DNA of 64,000 bases from CAIYRG01 sp964494505 (GTDB lineage: Bacteria > Pseudomonadota > Alphaproteobacteria > Micropepsales > Micropepsaceae): the NCBI GenBank assembly GCA_964494505.1, contig CAZBRO010000004.1, positions 124,001 through 188,000 of the forward strand, given 5' to 3'. Below, piece by piece: positions 1 through 7,963 of the stretch; positions within the stretch are counted from its first letter, which is position 1, and every line of letters begins with the position of its first letter. The translations under genes were made by a program, and so were the position numbers. The notes beneath the pieces are model-generated. The model did no database searches and was not told the DNA's origin. It worked only from the letters and a program-made list of their open reading frames with translations.

Positions 1-254
1 CCCGGCAGGCCGGGATTCTCCAAGACCAGAACGCGGCGCTCGGCCTGCTCGGCTGAGATCATGCCCGCCGATTCGAACAGCAGCGGCCGCACATCGACAT
101 AACGCCATTGGGCGGGCTTTGCCGGCGACACCGGCTCGGGCGTAACCAGGTTCTTCAGCACCTCCCAAAGCGGCGCCATGTTCGCTTTGGCGAGGCGCCC
201 GTAATAGCGCTGAAATTCGTCACTGTTCATACGCGACGCGAGATGGCTATCCAT
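1..254 (-). CDS. Gentisate 1,2-dioxygenase, N-terminal part (cut by window edge)
   Basis: Only the first 84 codons lie in the window; the gene runs off the left edge. The readable stretch contains the YYGRLAKANMAPLWEVL and WRYVDVRPLLFESAG segments typical of the N terminus of gentisate 1,2-dioxygenases and related 1-hydroxy-2-naphthoate dioxygenases, which are two-cupin, Fe(II)-dependent ring-cleavage enzymes of the cytoplasm. The metal-binding histidines lie further on and cannot be checked. I chose the ATG at 254, behind a weak GGAAG; a second in-frame ATG at 230 is possible. It is last in a minus-strand run with the decarboxylase-like gene and the AAHS transporter, and the FAH-family protein at 4186 could act two steps downstream. 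Gentisate rather than another substrate is inferred from similarity and neighbours. Confidence 0.75.
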   Translation of the reverse strand, partial: MDSHLASRMNSDEFQRYYGRLAKANMAPLWEVLKNLVTPEPVSPAKPAQWRYVDVRPLLFESAGMISAEQAERRVLVLENPGLP

Positions 255-310
255 GGCTTCCGCCGTAATTGGTTCTTCCGCGTCTATATAGGCCCCGGCG
301 CTTTACGGGG

Positions 311-1300
311 CTAGACTTTGTGGGTGCTCAGCAGCTGCTTAGGGAAAAGCTCTTCGACCTTGAGCAGCCGTTTGCAGACGCCCTGTTCATGGGCGTAGCC
401 GAGGAACGCCTCCAGAGTCTTGCGGTTCTTCTCGATTCCGTAAGGGAAATAATCGTCCCCCATCAGTTCAAGGCCAAGGCGCGCATATTCGAAACCCCAC
501 GGAATGGGATACAGCGAGACCGTATTGTCGAGCGCTCGTGCGATGCTGCGGCGGCGCGCCTCATCGAAGGCCACAAAGAGATTGCGCGCGACCCAGGGAT
601 TCTTGTCGAGCACATCGCGGCGTATGGCGACGGTGTGCATGATCGGGAAAATGCCGGTCTCTTTGTAATAACGCTGCTCGATCTCCATGAAATCGGCGAA
701 GAAGCGGCTGATGTTGGAATCGCCTGCAAGGAACGCGTCCGGCGCGCGCGCCGCGAGCACCGCATCCAATTCGCCCGAGACCAGCATGCCGTTCAACGAT
801 TTGTCGGGCCGCCGCTCGATGGTCACCCCCTTCGGCAGTTGCAGCTCGACCTTCTCAACCCGGCCCGGCTGGTTGACCCCGGCCTGCACCCATTTGATGG
901 AAGCGAGATCGAGCCCATATTGATGATGCAGGAAGCCGCGGGAATAGACCGCGGCCGTCTGCGCCCATTCGGGGAGGCCGACGCGCTTGCCGGCGAGATC
1001 GGCGACCTTTTTGATCGGGCCGTCCTTGCGTACATACAGCGAAGAGTGGCGAAACACCCGCGAGGGAAATACCGGCAAAGCCCAGAAGCTCTCATCGCCC
1101 TGCGCGATGAGGGAGCAATATTTCGCCATCGATATCTCGGAAATCTCCCACTCCTTGTAGACGATGAAGCGGTAGAAGATTTCCTCGACCGGAAAGGAAA
1201 GCAGCGTCAAGTCGATGCCTTCCGGTCGTACGCGGCCGAGCGCAAGATCGCGGATGTGGTCGTATTCGGGCATTGCCGCTGTAAAAGCGAGCTTGTTCAT
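311..1300 (-). CDS. 4,5-dihydroxyphthalate decarboxylase-like protein (NMT1/THI5-like fold)
   Basis: A 329-residue protein of the periplasmic-binding-protein fold that includes 4,5-dihydroxyphthalate decarboxylase (Pht5) and NMT1/THI5-like proteins. It begins directly with MNKLAFTAAMPEYDHIRDLALG and has no signal peptide, which favours a cytoplasmic enzyme over a transporter binding protein. The opening strand, the GIDLT segment and the central AGKRVGLPEW and NPWVARNLF segments match the Pht5-like group as I know it. It lies between an aromatic-acid MFS transporter and a gentisate dioxygenase, consistent with removing a carboxylate from a hydroxylated aromatic acid before or around ring cleavage. 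The actual substrate is unknown; many relatives carry this name without biochemical proof. Confidence 0.7.
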   Translation of the reverse strand: MNKLAFTAAMPEYDHIRDLALGRVRPEGIDLTLLSFPVEEIFYRFIVYKEWEISEISMAKYCSLIAQGDESFWALPVFPSRVFRHSSLYVRKDGPIKKVADLAGKRVGLPEWAQTAAVYSRGFLHHQYGLDLASIKWVQAGVNQPGRVEKVELQLPKGVTIERRPDKSLNGMLVSGELDAVLAARAPDAFLAGDSNISRFFADFMEIEQRYYKETGIFPIMHTVAIRRDVLDKNPWVARNLFVAFDEARRRSIARALDNTVSLYPIPWGFEYARLGLELMGDDYFPYGIEKNRKTLEAFLGYAHEQGVCKRLLKVEELFPKQLLSTHKV

Positions 1301-1351
1301 CCATAACTCCAGGTAACGATCTCAATTCGGATTTCGAACGCGGGCGGGGCT

Positions 1352-2713
1352 TCAATGAGCGAAGCCTCCTGCCTTGGCGAGCGGTATTTCGGATTCGGCT
1401 CCGTCGCGCGCGCGCTTGGCGAGGTACATCGCATAAAGCGCAAAGGCGCAGAGGAAGAACGGAATTGAATCGAGGATCAAGAGCGTCGGCCGCGAAATTC
1501 CCATGCCGATCAGATAGCCGCCCAATATGGGGCCTATGAGCGAACCGATGCGGCCAATGCCGAGGCCCCAGCCGGCGCCCATAGCCCGCATATAGGTCGG
1601 ATAGATGGTACCCGACAGCGCATTCAGCCCGATCTGTCCGCCCAGCACGCCGATGCCGGCAATCATCATATGGGGAACAAGCACGCCATACCCGGTATGC
1701 AAGCTCAGAGCCGCGACAATGGGCCCGGTAATGAGGAACGTGAGGGCAACCACCCTAATGCCGATTCTGTTGAGCAGGAAGGCAATGAGAAAGCTTCCGA
1801 TCGCGCCGCCGAACTGGAACATGCCCATGGCGCGGTTCGCATCGGGGAGAGCGAACCCATCGTCCAAAAGCACTTTCGGCATCCAAAGCGTGATGAAGTA
1901 ATGCCCGGCCAAAGCGGTGATGAATGAAATCCAAAGGAGAATCGTCACCGGCGCACGGCCTTCGCTGAGCAGGCTGAGCGGCGCGTTGCGGCGGTGTTCT
2001 TCGTTGACGATGTAGCGCGTCACATCCGACAGATCGGCTTTCGGACGCAGCCGGCGCACGATTTCGGCGACCTGCGCCGTGGGCGCACCGCTGACGATCA
2101 GGAAGCGCACGGACTCGGGAAGCGTAATCGAGAGGCCTATGAACATGGGCACGGCCGCAAGTCCGCCGATCAAAAATACCGATGACCAGCCATAATCGGC
2201 CATCGTCCAGGAGGCGATGAAGCCGCCGGCGCCGGCGCCGACATTGTAACCCACATACATCAACCCGATCATGGTCGCCCGCATGCGCATGGGCATGTAT
2301 TCGGCCGCGAGCGCGATTCCGGAAGGGATTGCTCCGCCCAGCCCGAAACCCGCCCCGAAACGCAGGAGATAGAGTTCGGTGGGCGACGTGGCATAGCCGG
2401 CGGCGAAGGTGAAGGCGCCAAAAATCATGGCGCCTGTGACGATGATGTTCTTCCTGCCGAACCGGTCGCCGAAGAAGGATAGGATCATCGCGCCCACGAA
2501 ATAGCCGACAAGATGGGACGTGGCGACGTAGCTGAAATCGCCGGGGCTGACATGCCATTCCGCCAAAATGGCCGGGGTCGTAAAGGACAGCGCCTGCATG
2601 TCGTAGCCCTCAAGCACCATGAGGGTGCAGAGCCACATCGCGATCCCGATCTGGGGGCGCGCAAGCTTGCCTTCGATGAGAGCGGTAACGTCCAGCGTCC
2701 GTTCGGCAGCCAT
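1352..2713 (-). CDS. MFS transporter, aromatic acid:H+ symporter family
   Basis: A 453-residue, 12-helix major facilitator. The loop between helices 2 and 3 carries GDRFGRKNIIV, the MFS signature (about residue 85), and the first helix has the EGYDMQALSF segment with the acidic residue typical of the AAHS family (PcaK, BenK, MhpT). Helix 5 has PSGIALAAEYMP and the late repeat IYPTYMRAMGAGWGLGIGRIG is also AAHS-like. It should import an aromatic carboxylate with protons across the inner membrane. It sits between the DRE-TIM gene upstream (107 bp gap) and the decarboxylase-like gene downstream (51 bp gap), so co-transcription is likely. Start ATG at 2713 lies behind GGGAGGG. Confidence 0.88.
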   Translation of the reverse strand: MAAERTLDVTALIEGKLARPQIGIAMWLCTLMVLEGYDMQALSFTTPAILAEWHVSPGDFSYVATSHLVGYFVGAMILSFFGDRFGRKNIIVTGAMIFGAFTFAAGYATSPTELYLLRFGAGFGLGGAIPSGIALAAEYMPMRMRATMIGLMYVGYNVGAGAGGFIASWTMADYGWSSVFLIGGLAAVPMFIGLSITLPESVRFLIVSGAPTAQVAEIVRRLRPKADLSDVTRYIVNEEHRRNAPLSLLSEGRAPVTILLWISFITALAGHYFITLWMPKVLLDDGFALPDANRAMGMFQFGGAIGSFLIAFLLNRIGIRVVALTFLITGPIVAALSLHTGYGVLVPHMMIAGIGVLGGQIGLNALSGTIYPTYMRAMGAGWGLGIGRIGSLIGPILGGYLIGMGISRPTLLILDSIPFFLCAFALYAMYLAKRARDGAESEIPLAKAGGFAH

Positions 2714-2820
2714 GGTCCCTCCCCGGCCGGAATCCTCGTCCCGGTCCTAACGCGGCAGATTGACAGAGTTTTCCCCTGAATCAACTGCCCCGGCCTTCAG
2801 GCCATTCTGCCGGTTGAGCC

Positions 2821-4014
2821 TCAGTGCGACTGCGCCACCATTGCGCGGAATTCGTCGTCGGTCACCAGCCGCTTCTCCGCGGTCCCGAGCGATTTGACCT
2901 TCTCGAGAATGGCGCCGTGCTTTTCGGCCGGGGCATTGAGACCCAGCTCATCGAGCTTGATCTTGATATTGGCAAGTCCGCTCTTTTTGCCGAGCGCAAT
3001 GTGGCGGTCGGCGCCAAGGATGTCGGCCGAATAGGGCTCGATCGCAGAGGGCATATGGAACTGGGCGGCGACACCACCGCTTTCACGGGTGAAGATGAAT
3101 TTGCCAACCACCGGTTTCCAGCTCTCGACCTCGTATTTACCGCATCTCTGCACCATTTCGGAAACTTCGCGCGCCTTGCTCAGGTCCATTTCGACCGGCA
3201 CGTGATACAGGTACTGCAGAGCGAGTGCGACTTCGCAGATGTCGGCATTGCCGGCGCGTTCGCCCATGCCGTTGATGGTGCCCTGGATCCAATCGGCGCC
3301 GCCGCGGACCGCGGCGATTGCCGACGCTGTCGCCAAACCCATGTCATTGTGCCCGTGCCAGTGTATCGGCACGGAGGGGCCCACCCACGATCTCAACTGC
3401 CGCATCAGATATTCGACCGTCTCGGGCGCGCAGACGCCGATGGTATCGACCATCGACACTTCGTCCGCCCCTGCCTGCAGAGCCGCTCCATAGATGTCGC
3501 GCAGATAACCGAGATCGCTCCTGGTGCTGTCCACCGCAAAGAAATTGACCCGTTCGATCCCTTTGTCTTTCGCATATTTGATGGAATCGACGACGCTGTT
3601 CATGACCTTTTCGCGCGTGAAGCCGAAGGCCTTCATCTTCATGTCGCTGGTGGTGATTTCGAGCAGCGTGTAGCGCGTGCCCAATTCCACATGGGCGTCG
3701 ATATCGGCCTTGAGGCAACGCGCGAAACCCCAGATCTCGGAGCTCAAATTCGCCGCGAGAATGCGCCTGACGGCCTCGGTGTCTTCATCCGAAACGCGGG
3801 GGAACCCCGATTCAATCCGTCCGACGCCGAGTTCGGCCAGCTTGCAGGCGATTTCGAACTTGTCATTGGCGGAAAAACAGATGCCGGTCGACTGCTCGCC
3901 GTCGCGAAGCGTCGTGTCGTAAAAACGGATCGTCTTGCTGCGGTCGAAGCCCTTCTGAACAGCGTCCAGATCGTTGAGGGGGGTGGTCCAAATCTGGTCT
4001 GGCCGGATGTTCAT
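2821..4014 (-). CDS. DRE-TIM metallolyase/acyltransferase (homocitrate or isopropylmalate synthase-like)
   Basis: A 397-residue TIM-barrel enzyme. The DTTLRDGEQ signature (R37-D38) and the HWHGHND metal-binding motif around residue 200 are intact, and NGMGERAGNADICEVALAL is the acyltransferase-type (LeuA/homocitrate synthase) segment, so it should condense acetyl-CoA with a 2-oxo acid rather than cleave HMG-CoA. The C-terminal GKKSGLANI fits the same group; the LeuA regulatory domain is absent. I chose the ATG at 4014, preceded by GAGGAGAGAG, and not the extension back to 4068. The gene heads a minus-strand run of aromatic catabolism genes, which is odd for a biosynthetic synthase; it may use a 2-oxo acid made by the pathway. 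That role is inference. Confidence 0.75.
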   Translation of the reverse strand: MNIRPDQIWTTPLNDLDAVQKGFDRSKTIRFYDTTLRDGEQSTGICFSANDKFEIACKLAELGVGRIESGFPRVSDEDTEAVRRILAANLSSEIWGFARCLKADIDAHVELGTRYTLLEITTSDMKMKAFGFTREKVMNSVVDSIKYAKDKGIERVNFFAVDSTRSDLGYLRDIYGAALQAGADEVSMVDTIGVCAPETVEYLMRQLRSWVGPSVPIHWHGHNDMGLATASAIAAVRGGADWIQGTINGMGERAGNADICEVALALQYLYHVPVEMDLSKAREVSEMVQRCGKYEVESWKPVVGKFIFTRESGGVAAQFHMPSAIEPYSADILGADRHIALGKKSGLANIKIKLDELGLNAPAEKHGAILEKVKSLGTAEKRLVTDDEFRAMVAQSH

Positions 4015-4185
4015 GCTCTCTCTCCTCGTGTCGCGGCACCCCGTGAGCGAGTGCCCGAAATCGCGCAAATCTCTGTTTGATGCCCGAGGGTTCCGCGTGA
4101 TACCAACCGCGTCAATTCGAGCGGCCTTCCTATAGCCTGTCCCGGCGCGAAGTGGAAGGTTCCGATTGGCGGGAGAAAAAGCAGC
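4015..4185. promoter_or_regulatory. Divergent promoter region of the gentisate-type cluster
   Basis: The 171 bp between the minus-strand DRE-TIM gene and the plus-strand FAH gene must hold outward promoters for both arms. I see TATAGC-like sequence near 4131 but no convincing -35 partner, and no clear operator palindrome. No regulator gene lies next to it within the window. Confidence 0.4.
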
Positions 4186-5031
4186 ATGAGATTTTTATCC
4201 TTTCGCGCCGGCGGCGCGGCCAGGTACGGCCTGGTCGACGGCAACGATGTGGTCGACCTGACGCGCCGGCTGAAATATCCCGACCTCAAGGCGATGATTG
4301 CAGCCGATGGACGGGCCGATGCCGAGCGCGCGGCAAAGCGGGCAACAGCCGATTTCACGCTTCAACAAATCACCTTCGATCCGGCGATCCCCAATCCCGA
4401 CAAGATCATTTGTGTCGGCCTCAACTACCATGAGCATCTCAACGAGACGGGCCTCGCCAAGCACGCCTACCCGTCGATCTTCATCCGTTGGGCCGATACC
4501 CAAGTCGGCCATCTTCAGCCGCTCATCCGACCGCGCAATTCCGACAATTTCGATTACGAGGCCGAACTCGTTGCCATCATCGGCAAAGGCGGGCGCGGCA
4601 TTGCGGCCGCCGACGCCTTGAACCACGTCGCGGGATATTCCTGTTACAACGACGCCTCCTTGCGCGATTACCAGAGACACTCCTCGCAATGGACGCCGGG
4701 CAAGAATTTTCCCGGCACCGGCGCGTTTGGTCCTTTCATGGTGACGCCGGACGAAGTGGGCGAGCTTTCCGGCAAGAAGATTCAAACCCGCGTCAACGGC
4801 AACACGATGCAATCTTCGACGCTGGAGATGATGATTTTTCCGGTGCCGCAACTGATCGAATACATCTCCGGCTTCGCGCCGCTTTCGCCCGGCGACGTCA
4901 TCGTCACCGGCACGCCGGGCGGCGTCGCCTGGGTCCGCACGCCGCCCCCATGGATGAAGCCGGGCGATACGGTGGAAGTGGAGATCGACGGTGTGGGCTT
5001 GCTGAAGAATACCATCGCCGCCGAAGACTGA
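4186..5031 (+). CDS. Fumarylacetoacetate hydrolase family protein, probable fumarylpyruvate hydrolase
   Basis: A 281-residue FAH-fold hydrolase. An N-terminal domain of about 70 residues is followed by the catalytic domain with IICVGLNYHEH, metal ligands E125 and E127 in DYEAEL, D156 in YNDASLRDYQ, and the C-terminal VIVTGTPGGVA stretch. These Mg2+-dependent enzymes cleave C-C bonds next to a 1,3-diketo unit. In gentisate degradation a FAH enzyme hydrolyses fumarylpyruvate (or maleylpyruvate directly) to pyruvate and fumarate (or maleate), and a gentisate dioxygenase is encoded nearby, so this is the preferred reading. No maleylpyruvate isomerase is visible in the window. It is first in a two-gene plus-strand unit with the transporter that follows 3 bp later. 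Confidence 0.83.
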   Translation: MRFLSFRAGGAARYGLVDGNDVVDLTRRLKYPDLKAMIAADGRADAERAAKRATADFTLQQITFDPAIPNPDKIICVGLNYHEHLNETGLAKHAYPSIFIRWADTQVGHLQPLIRPRNSDNFDYEAELVAIIGKGGRGIAAADALNHVAGYSCYNDASLRDYQRHSSQWTPGKNFPGTGAFGPFMVTPDEVGELSGKKIQTRVNGNTMQSSTLEMMIFPVPQLIEYISGFAPLSPGDVIVTGTPGGVAWVRTPPPWMKPGDTVEVEIDGVGLLKNTIAAED

Positions 5032-5034
5032 TCC

Positions 5035-6441
5035 ATGGCGCTCGCCGAGGCGCTGCCGCGAAGGGCCGGAATTCCCTCCGGACAGATTGCGGCGCGCCTG
5101 GACCGGCTGCCCATGACGCGGACCCTCTGGGTGCGCGTCCTCCTTCTGTCGCTCGGCGGATTCTTCGAATTCTACGATCTGTTGTTCACCGGCTATATCG
5201 CGCCGGGGCTGGTGAGGAGCGGCATCCTCACCCCGACCACGCCAGGCCTGTTCGGCAACAGCGGGATTGCCAGCTTCGTGGCCGCGTTCTTCGCGGGTCT
5301 CTTCTGCGGAACGTTGCTGTTCGGCTTTGCCGCGGACCGGTTGGGACGGCGCACGATCTTCACCGTTTCCCTGCTCTGGTATACGGCGGCAAGCGTCGTG
5401 ATGGCGTTCCAGAACGACGCTTTCGGGCTGAATCTGTGGCGGTTCATTTCGGGGCTTGGCGTCGGCGTGGAGCTGGTCACCATCGACACCTATGTCGCCG
5501 AACTGGTGCCGAAGCATTGCCGCGGGCGCGTCTTTGCGATCAATCAGGCGATGCAGTTTTCTGCCGTCCCCGTGGTTGCGTTCCTGGGCTGGCAACTGGT
5601 GCCGATTGCACCGTTCGGACTGGACGGCTGGCGCTGGGTGGTTCTGATCGGAGCAGCCGGCGCGTTGTTCGTGTGGTGGATACGCTTGCGCGTACCGGAG
5701 TCCCCGCGCTGGCTTGCCAACCATGGCCGCGCGGCGGAAGCCGATGCGATCACATCCGACCTCGAACGGCGCATCGAAAAGGAGACGGGTGCGCCTTTGC
5801 CGCCGCCGGCCGGGAGCGACATGCCCGCCCCTCGCGGGCGTTTCGCTGAAATATGGCAGGGTGTGTATTTGCCGCGCACGCTGATGCTGATCGTGTTCAA
5901 CATTTTCCAGGCTGTCGGATTCTACGGCTTCTCCAACTGGGTGCCGACGCTGCTGATCCGGCAAGGCATCGCCGTGACCACCAGCCTGCAATACACCTTC
6001 ATGATTGCGATCGCCGCGCCATTCGGGCCGCTTTTGGGAGCGTTGCTGGCCGATAGGTTCGAACGCAAATGGATGCTGACCGCGGCAGCTCTGGGAGTGG
6101 GTGTCTTCGGCATCGCCTTCGGGCAGTTCACGCTGGCCGTCCCTCTCGTGGCGTTCGGCGTGATGCTGACGCTCTCCAACAACGCGATGTCATTCCTCTA
6201 TCACGCCTATCAAACCGAGCTTTATCCGACGCGCATCCGCGCGCTCGGCGTCGGCTTTGTGTATTCGTGGAGTCGGCTTTCCACCGTGTTCAGCGGCTTT
6301 GCGATTGCCTTCTTCCTGGACCGTTTCGGCACGGCAGGCGTGTTCGCCTTCATCGCAGGATCGATGCTGATTGCGGCGAGCGCCATCGCCGCCCTGGGGC
6401 CGCCGACCAGCAACCGCGCGCTGGAAGATATCTCCCACTGA
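5035..6441 (+). CDS. MFS transporter (aromatic acid or sugar-porter-like)
   Basis: A 468-residue major facilitator. After a cytoplasmic N-terminal stretch of about 30 residues, helix 1 contains GGFFEFYDLLFTGY; the A-motif FAADRLGRRTIF joins helices 2 and 3; VDTYVAELVPKHCRGR-like sequence follows helix 4; a central loop precedes the second six helices; and the late YPTRIRALGVGFVYSWSRL matches the MFS_1/sugar-porter group. The ATG is 3 bp after the FAH stop, so the two are almost certainly co-transcribed and translationally linked. It differs clearly from the AAHS transporter at 1352, so the two divergent arms each carry their own permease, perhaps for different substrates. A shorter start at 5113 is possible. 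Confidence 0.83.
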   Translation: MALAEALPRRAGIPSGQIAARLDRLPMTRTLWVRVLLLSLGGFFEFYDLLFTGYIAPGLVRSGILTPTTPGLFGNSGIASFVAAFFAGLFCGTLLFGFAADRLGRRTIFTVSLLWYTAASVVMAFQNDAFGLNLWRFISGLGVGVELVTIDTYVAELVPKHCRGRVFAINQAMQFSAVPVVAFLGWQLVPIAPFGLDGWRWVVLIGAAGALFVWWIRLRVPESPRWLANHGRAAEADAITSDLERRIEKETGAPLPPPAGSDMPAPRGRFAEIWQGVYLPRTLMLIVFNIFQAVGFYGFSNWVPTLLIRQGIAVTTSLQYTFMIAIAAPFGPLLGALLADRFERKWMLTAAALGVGVFGIAFGQFTLAVPLVAFGVMLTLSNNAMSFLYHAYQTELYPTRIRALGVGFVYSWSRLSTVFSGFAIAFFLDRFGTAGVFAFIAGSMLIAASAIAALGPPTSNRALEDISH

Positions 6442-6759
6442 GCCCCACTACATGTAGTGGGTGGCGGCGTTGCCGGGCGGAGAGCACGCGCAACCTCCCC
6501 CCTCCCCCTCTTTCGGCACGGTCACGGGCCGAAACTCCACGGATTGCCTGGATTTCATGCGGCGAACGACCCGGATTTTTGGGTGTGATAACCCCACCAT
6601 AATAGTGCAATAGGGTACAGGGATGAGAATTCCTTGGGCCAAATCATTGTCTGTATATAGGGATTAGGAGATGCTCTTCTCAGGGCTCCGGTTCAGGCTG
6701 TTCAATAGGCGCAAACGCGCCACCCGGCAAAACCCGAAATACCAACGCGGAGGCAAATC
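6442..6759. other. Intergenic region with an 18-bp perfect palindrome
   Basis: This 318-bp gap holds no convincing gene. The perfect palindrome CCCACTACATGTAGTGGG (6444-6461) lies 3 bp after the MFS stop; it can fold as a 7-bp stem with a CATG loop but has no T-run, so it may be a transcript end or an operator. From about 6580 to 6670 the DNA is noticeably richer in A and T, which would suit a promoter for the GFA gene at 6760, but I could not pick -35/-10 boxes with normal spacing. Confidence 0.45.
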
Positions 6760-7182
6760 ATGACTCATTCCGGAAGCTGCTTTTGCGGCGCTGTCACGCT
6801 CGAAGTCGAAGGCTCGCCGGAGGCGATGGGCTATTGTCATTGCCGCTCCTGCCGCTCGTGGTCAGGCGGGCCGGTCAACGCCTTTTCGCTGTGGAAGCCC
6901 GAGGCCGTGCGCGTCACATCGGGCGCCGAAAACATCGCCACCTACCAGAAGACACCCGTCAGCCAGCGTCAGTTCTGCACCAAATGCGGCGGACACCTGA
7001 TGACGAATCATCCTCCGCTCGGGCTGGTGGACGTATTCGCCGCCACCATCCCGACGCTCGCCTTTGCGCCCGGCGTTCATGTCAATTATCAGGAGACGGT
7101 GCTGCCGATGCGGGACGGTCTGCCGAAGCTGAAGGATTTCCCCGCCTCGTTCGGCGGATCGGGCGAGACGATGGCGGAATGA
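6760..7182 (+). CDS. GFA family (glutathione-dependent formaldehyde-activating enzyme-like) zinc protein
   Basis: A 140-residue GFA-domain protein. Zinc-binding cysteines are all present: C7 and C9, the C26-x-C28-x2-C31 cluster in YCHCRSCRSW, and C73-x2-C76 in FCTKCGG. The founding member promotes S-hydroxymethylglutathione formation, but most GFA proteins have no proven activity and are simply annotated as GFA family. It is probably cytoplasmic and monocistronic, preceded by GGAGG about 8 bp before the ATG. It does not obviously belong to the flanking aromatic clusters. Confidence 0.9.
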   Translation: MTHSGSCFCGAVTLEVEGSPEAMGYCHCRSCRSWSGGPVNAFSLWKPEAVRVTSGAENIATYQKTPVSQRQFCTKCGGHLMTNHPPLGLVDVFAATIPTLAFAPGVHVNYQETVLPMRDGLPKLKDFPASFGGSGETMAE

Positions 7183-7322
7183 TCGGCGCCGGGGCTTTCT
7201 GACCGTCCTACACAGACGCGTTATATTGCCAAGACGAGGCTCTGCAGCCCTAGGTCGGAGGGCGGCAAAATGATACCCTTACAGCGAATTCACGATCACT
7301 CGGAGTAGCGCAAAGAAGCTAC

Positions 7323-7375
7323 GGAACGGCGCATCCGTTCCCGCAGGGCGCAAGGCTCCGAAAACGGAGAATAGA
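7323..7375 (+). promoter_or_regulatory. Leader with two hairpins, one holding the ribosome site
   Basis: Just before the gene at 7376 the leader can form GGAACGG (7323-7329) paired to CCGTTCC (7335-7341), and CTCCG (7356-7360) paired to CGGAG (7365-7369) around an AAAA loop. The GGAG at 7366-7369 is the only good ribosome site and lies 6 bp before the ATG, so the second hairpin would cover it. Translation could depend on opening of this short stem; this is inference from sequence only. Confidence 0.4.
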
Positions 7376-7930
7376 ATGACGGTGAGAGTTCTGGGCGGTC
7401 TGACCGCCGCGATGCTGGCGGCATCAATCCTGCCGGCGAATGCGGCTTGGCATGGCTATTTCAACAATGAGGCGGGATTTTCCTTCAATGCGCCGGGCGA
7501 GGTGAAGACCACGAAAGCCGCCTACAAAAGCGCCATTGCGGGTCAGCGCAACGCGACGCTTTTCACTTCGGTGGAAGACAATGTCGAGTTCAAGGTGACG
7601 GTGGTCGAGTTCGGACGGACGAGCGACGACTCCGCCATCATCAAGGAAGCCACTTCCGCATTCCAGGGAAAGAGCAAGGTCCTGGCCGACAACGACGCGC
7701 GGGTCAACGCGAGCTATGGGCGCAAACTGACCGTCGACCTGCCCAACAATGGCGGGCGGTCCATGGCGGCCATCTACTTCAACAACAACCATCTGATCGA
7801 GATGGAAGTCACGGTGCTCCCGGCCAATGGGGACCCGGACTCGGGAGATATGGGACGGTTCGTCGACTCGCTCGCATTCTACGTCGATCGCAGCGATGCC
7901 GACATGACCGAATTGAAATTGATGAAGTGA
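7376..7930 (+). CDS. Exported protein of unknown function
   Basis: A 184-residue protein starting with a clear Sec signal peptide (hydrophobic core GGLTAAMLAASILPANA, probable cleavage after ANA). The mature part, which opens with WHGYFNNEAGFSFNAPGE, resembles small periplasmic domains seen beside secreted enzymes in alphaproteobacteria, with a strand-rich pattern, no cysteines and no catalytic motif that I can recognise. It ends FYVDRSDADMTELKLMK. The next gene, a secreted metallo-hydrolase, starts 33 bp later in the same direction, so the two may act together in the periplasm. I do not recognise a named family. Confidence 0.8.
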   Translation: MTVRVLGGLTAAMLAASILPANAAWHGYFNNEAGFSFNAPGEVKTTKAAYKSAIAGQRNATLFTSVEDNVEFKVTVVEFGRTSDDSAIIKEATSAFQGKSKVLADNDARVNASYGRKLTVDLPNNGGRSMAAIYFNNNHLIEMEVTVLPANGDPDSGDMGRFVDSLAFYVDRSDADMTELKLMK

Positions 7931-7963
7931 CGCCTGATTTGTTGCCACACGAGGAGGGAAACC

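Noticed and set aside
269..1306. 345-codon open frame on the plus strand
   Set aside because: Overlaps the decarboxylase-like gene on the other strand almost completely; the minus-strand product has family similarity and this one has none.
4195..5991. 598-codon open frame on the minus strand
   Set aside because: Antisense to the FAH and MFS genes; Arg/His/Gln-rich with no domain.
6448..6642. Short minus-strand open frame in the 318-bp gap
   Set aside because: No ribosome site, no similarity and an Arg/Gly/Pro-rich composition typical of non-coding GC-rich DNA.
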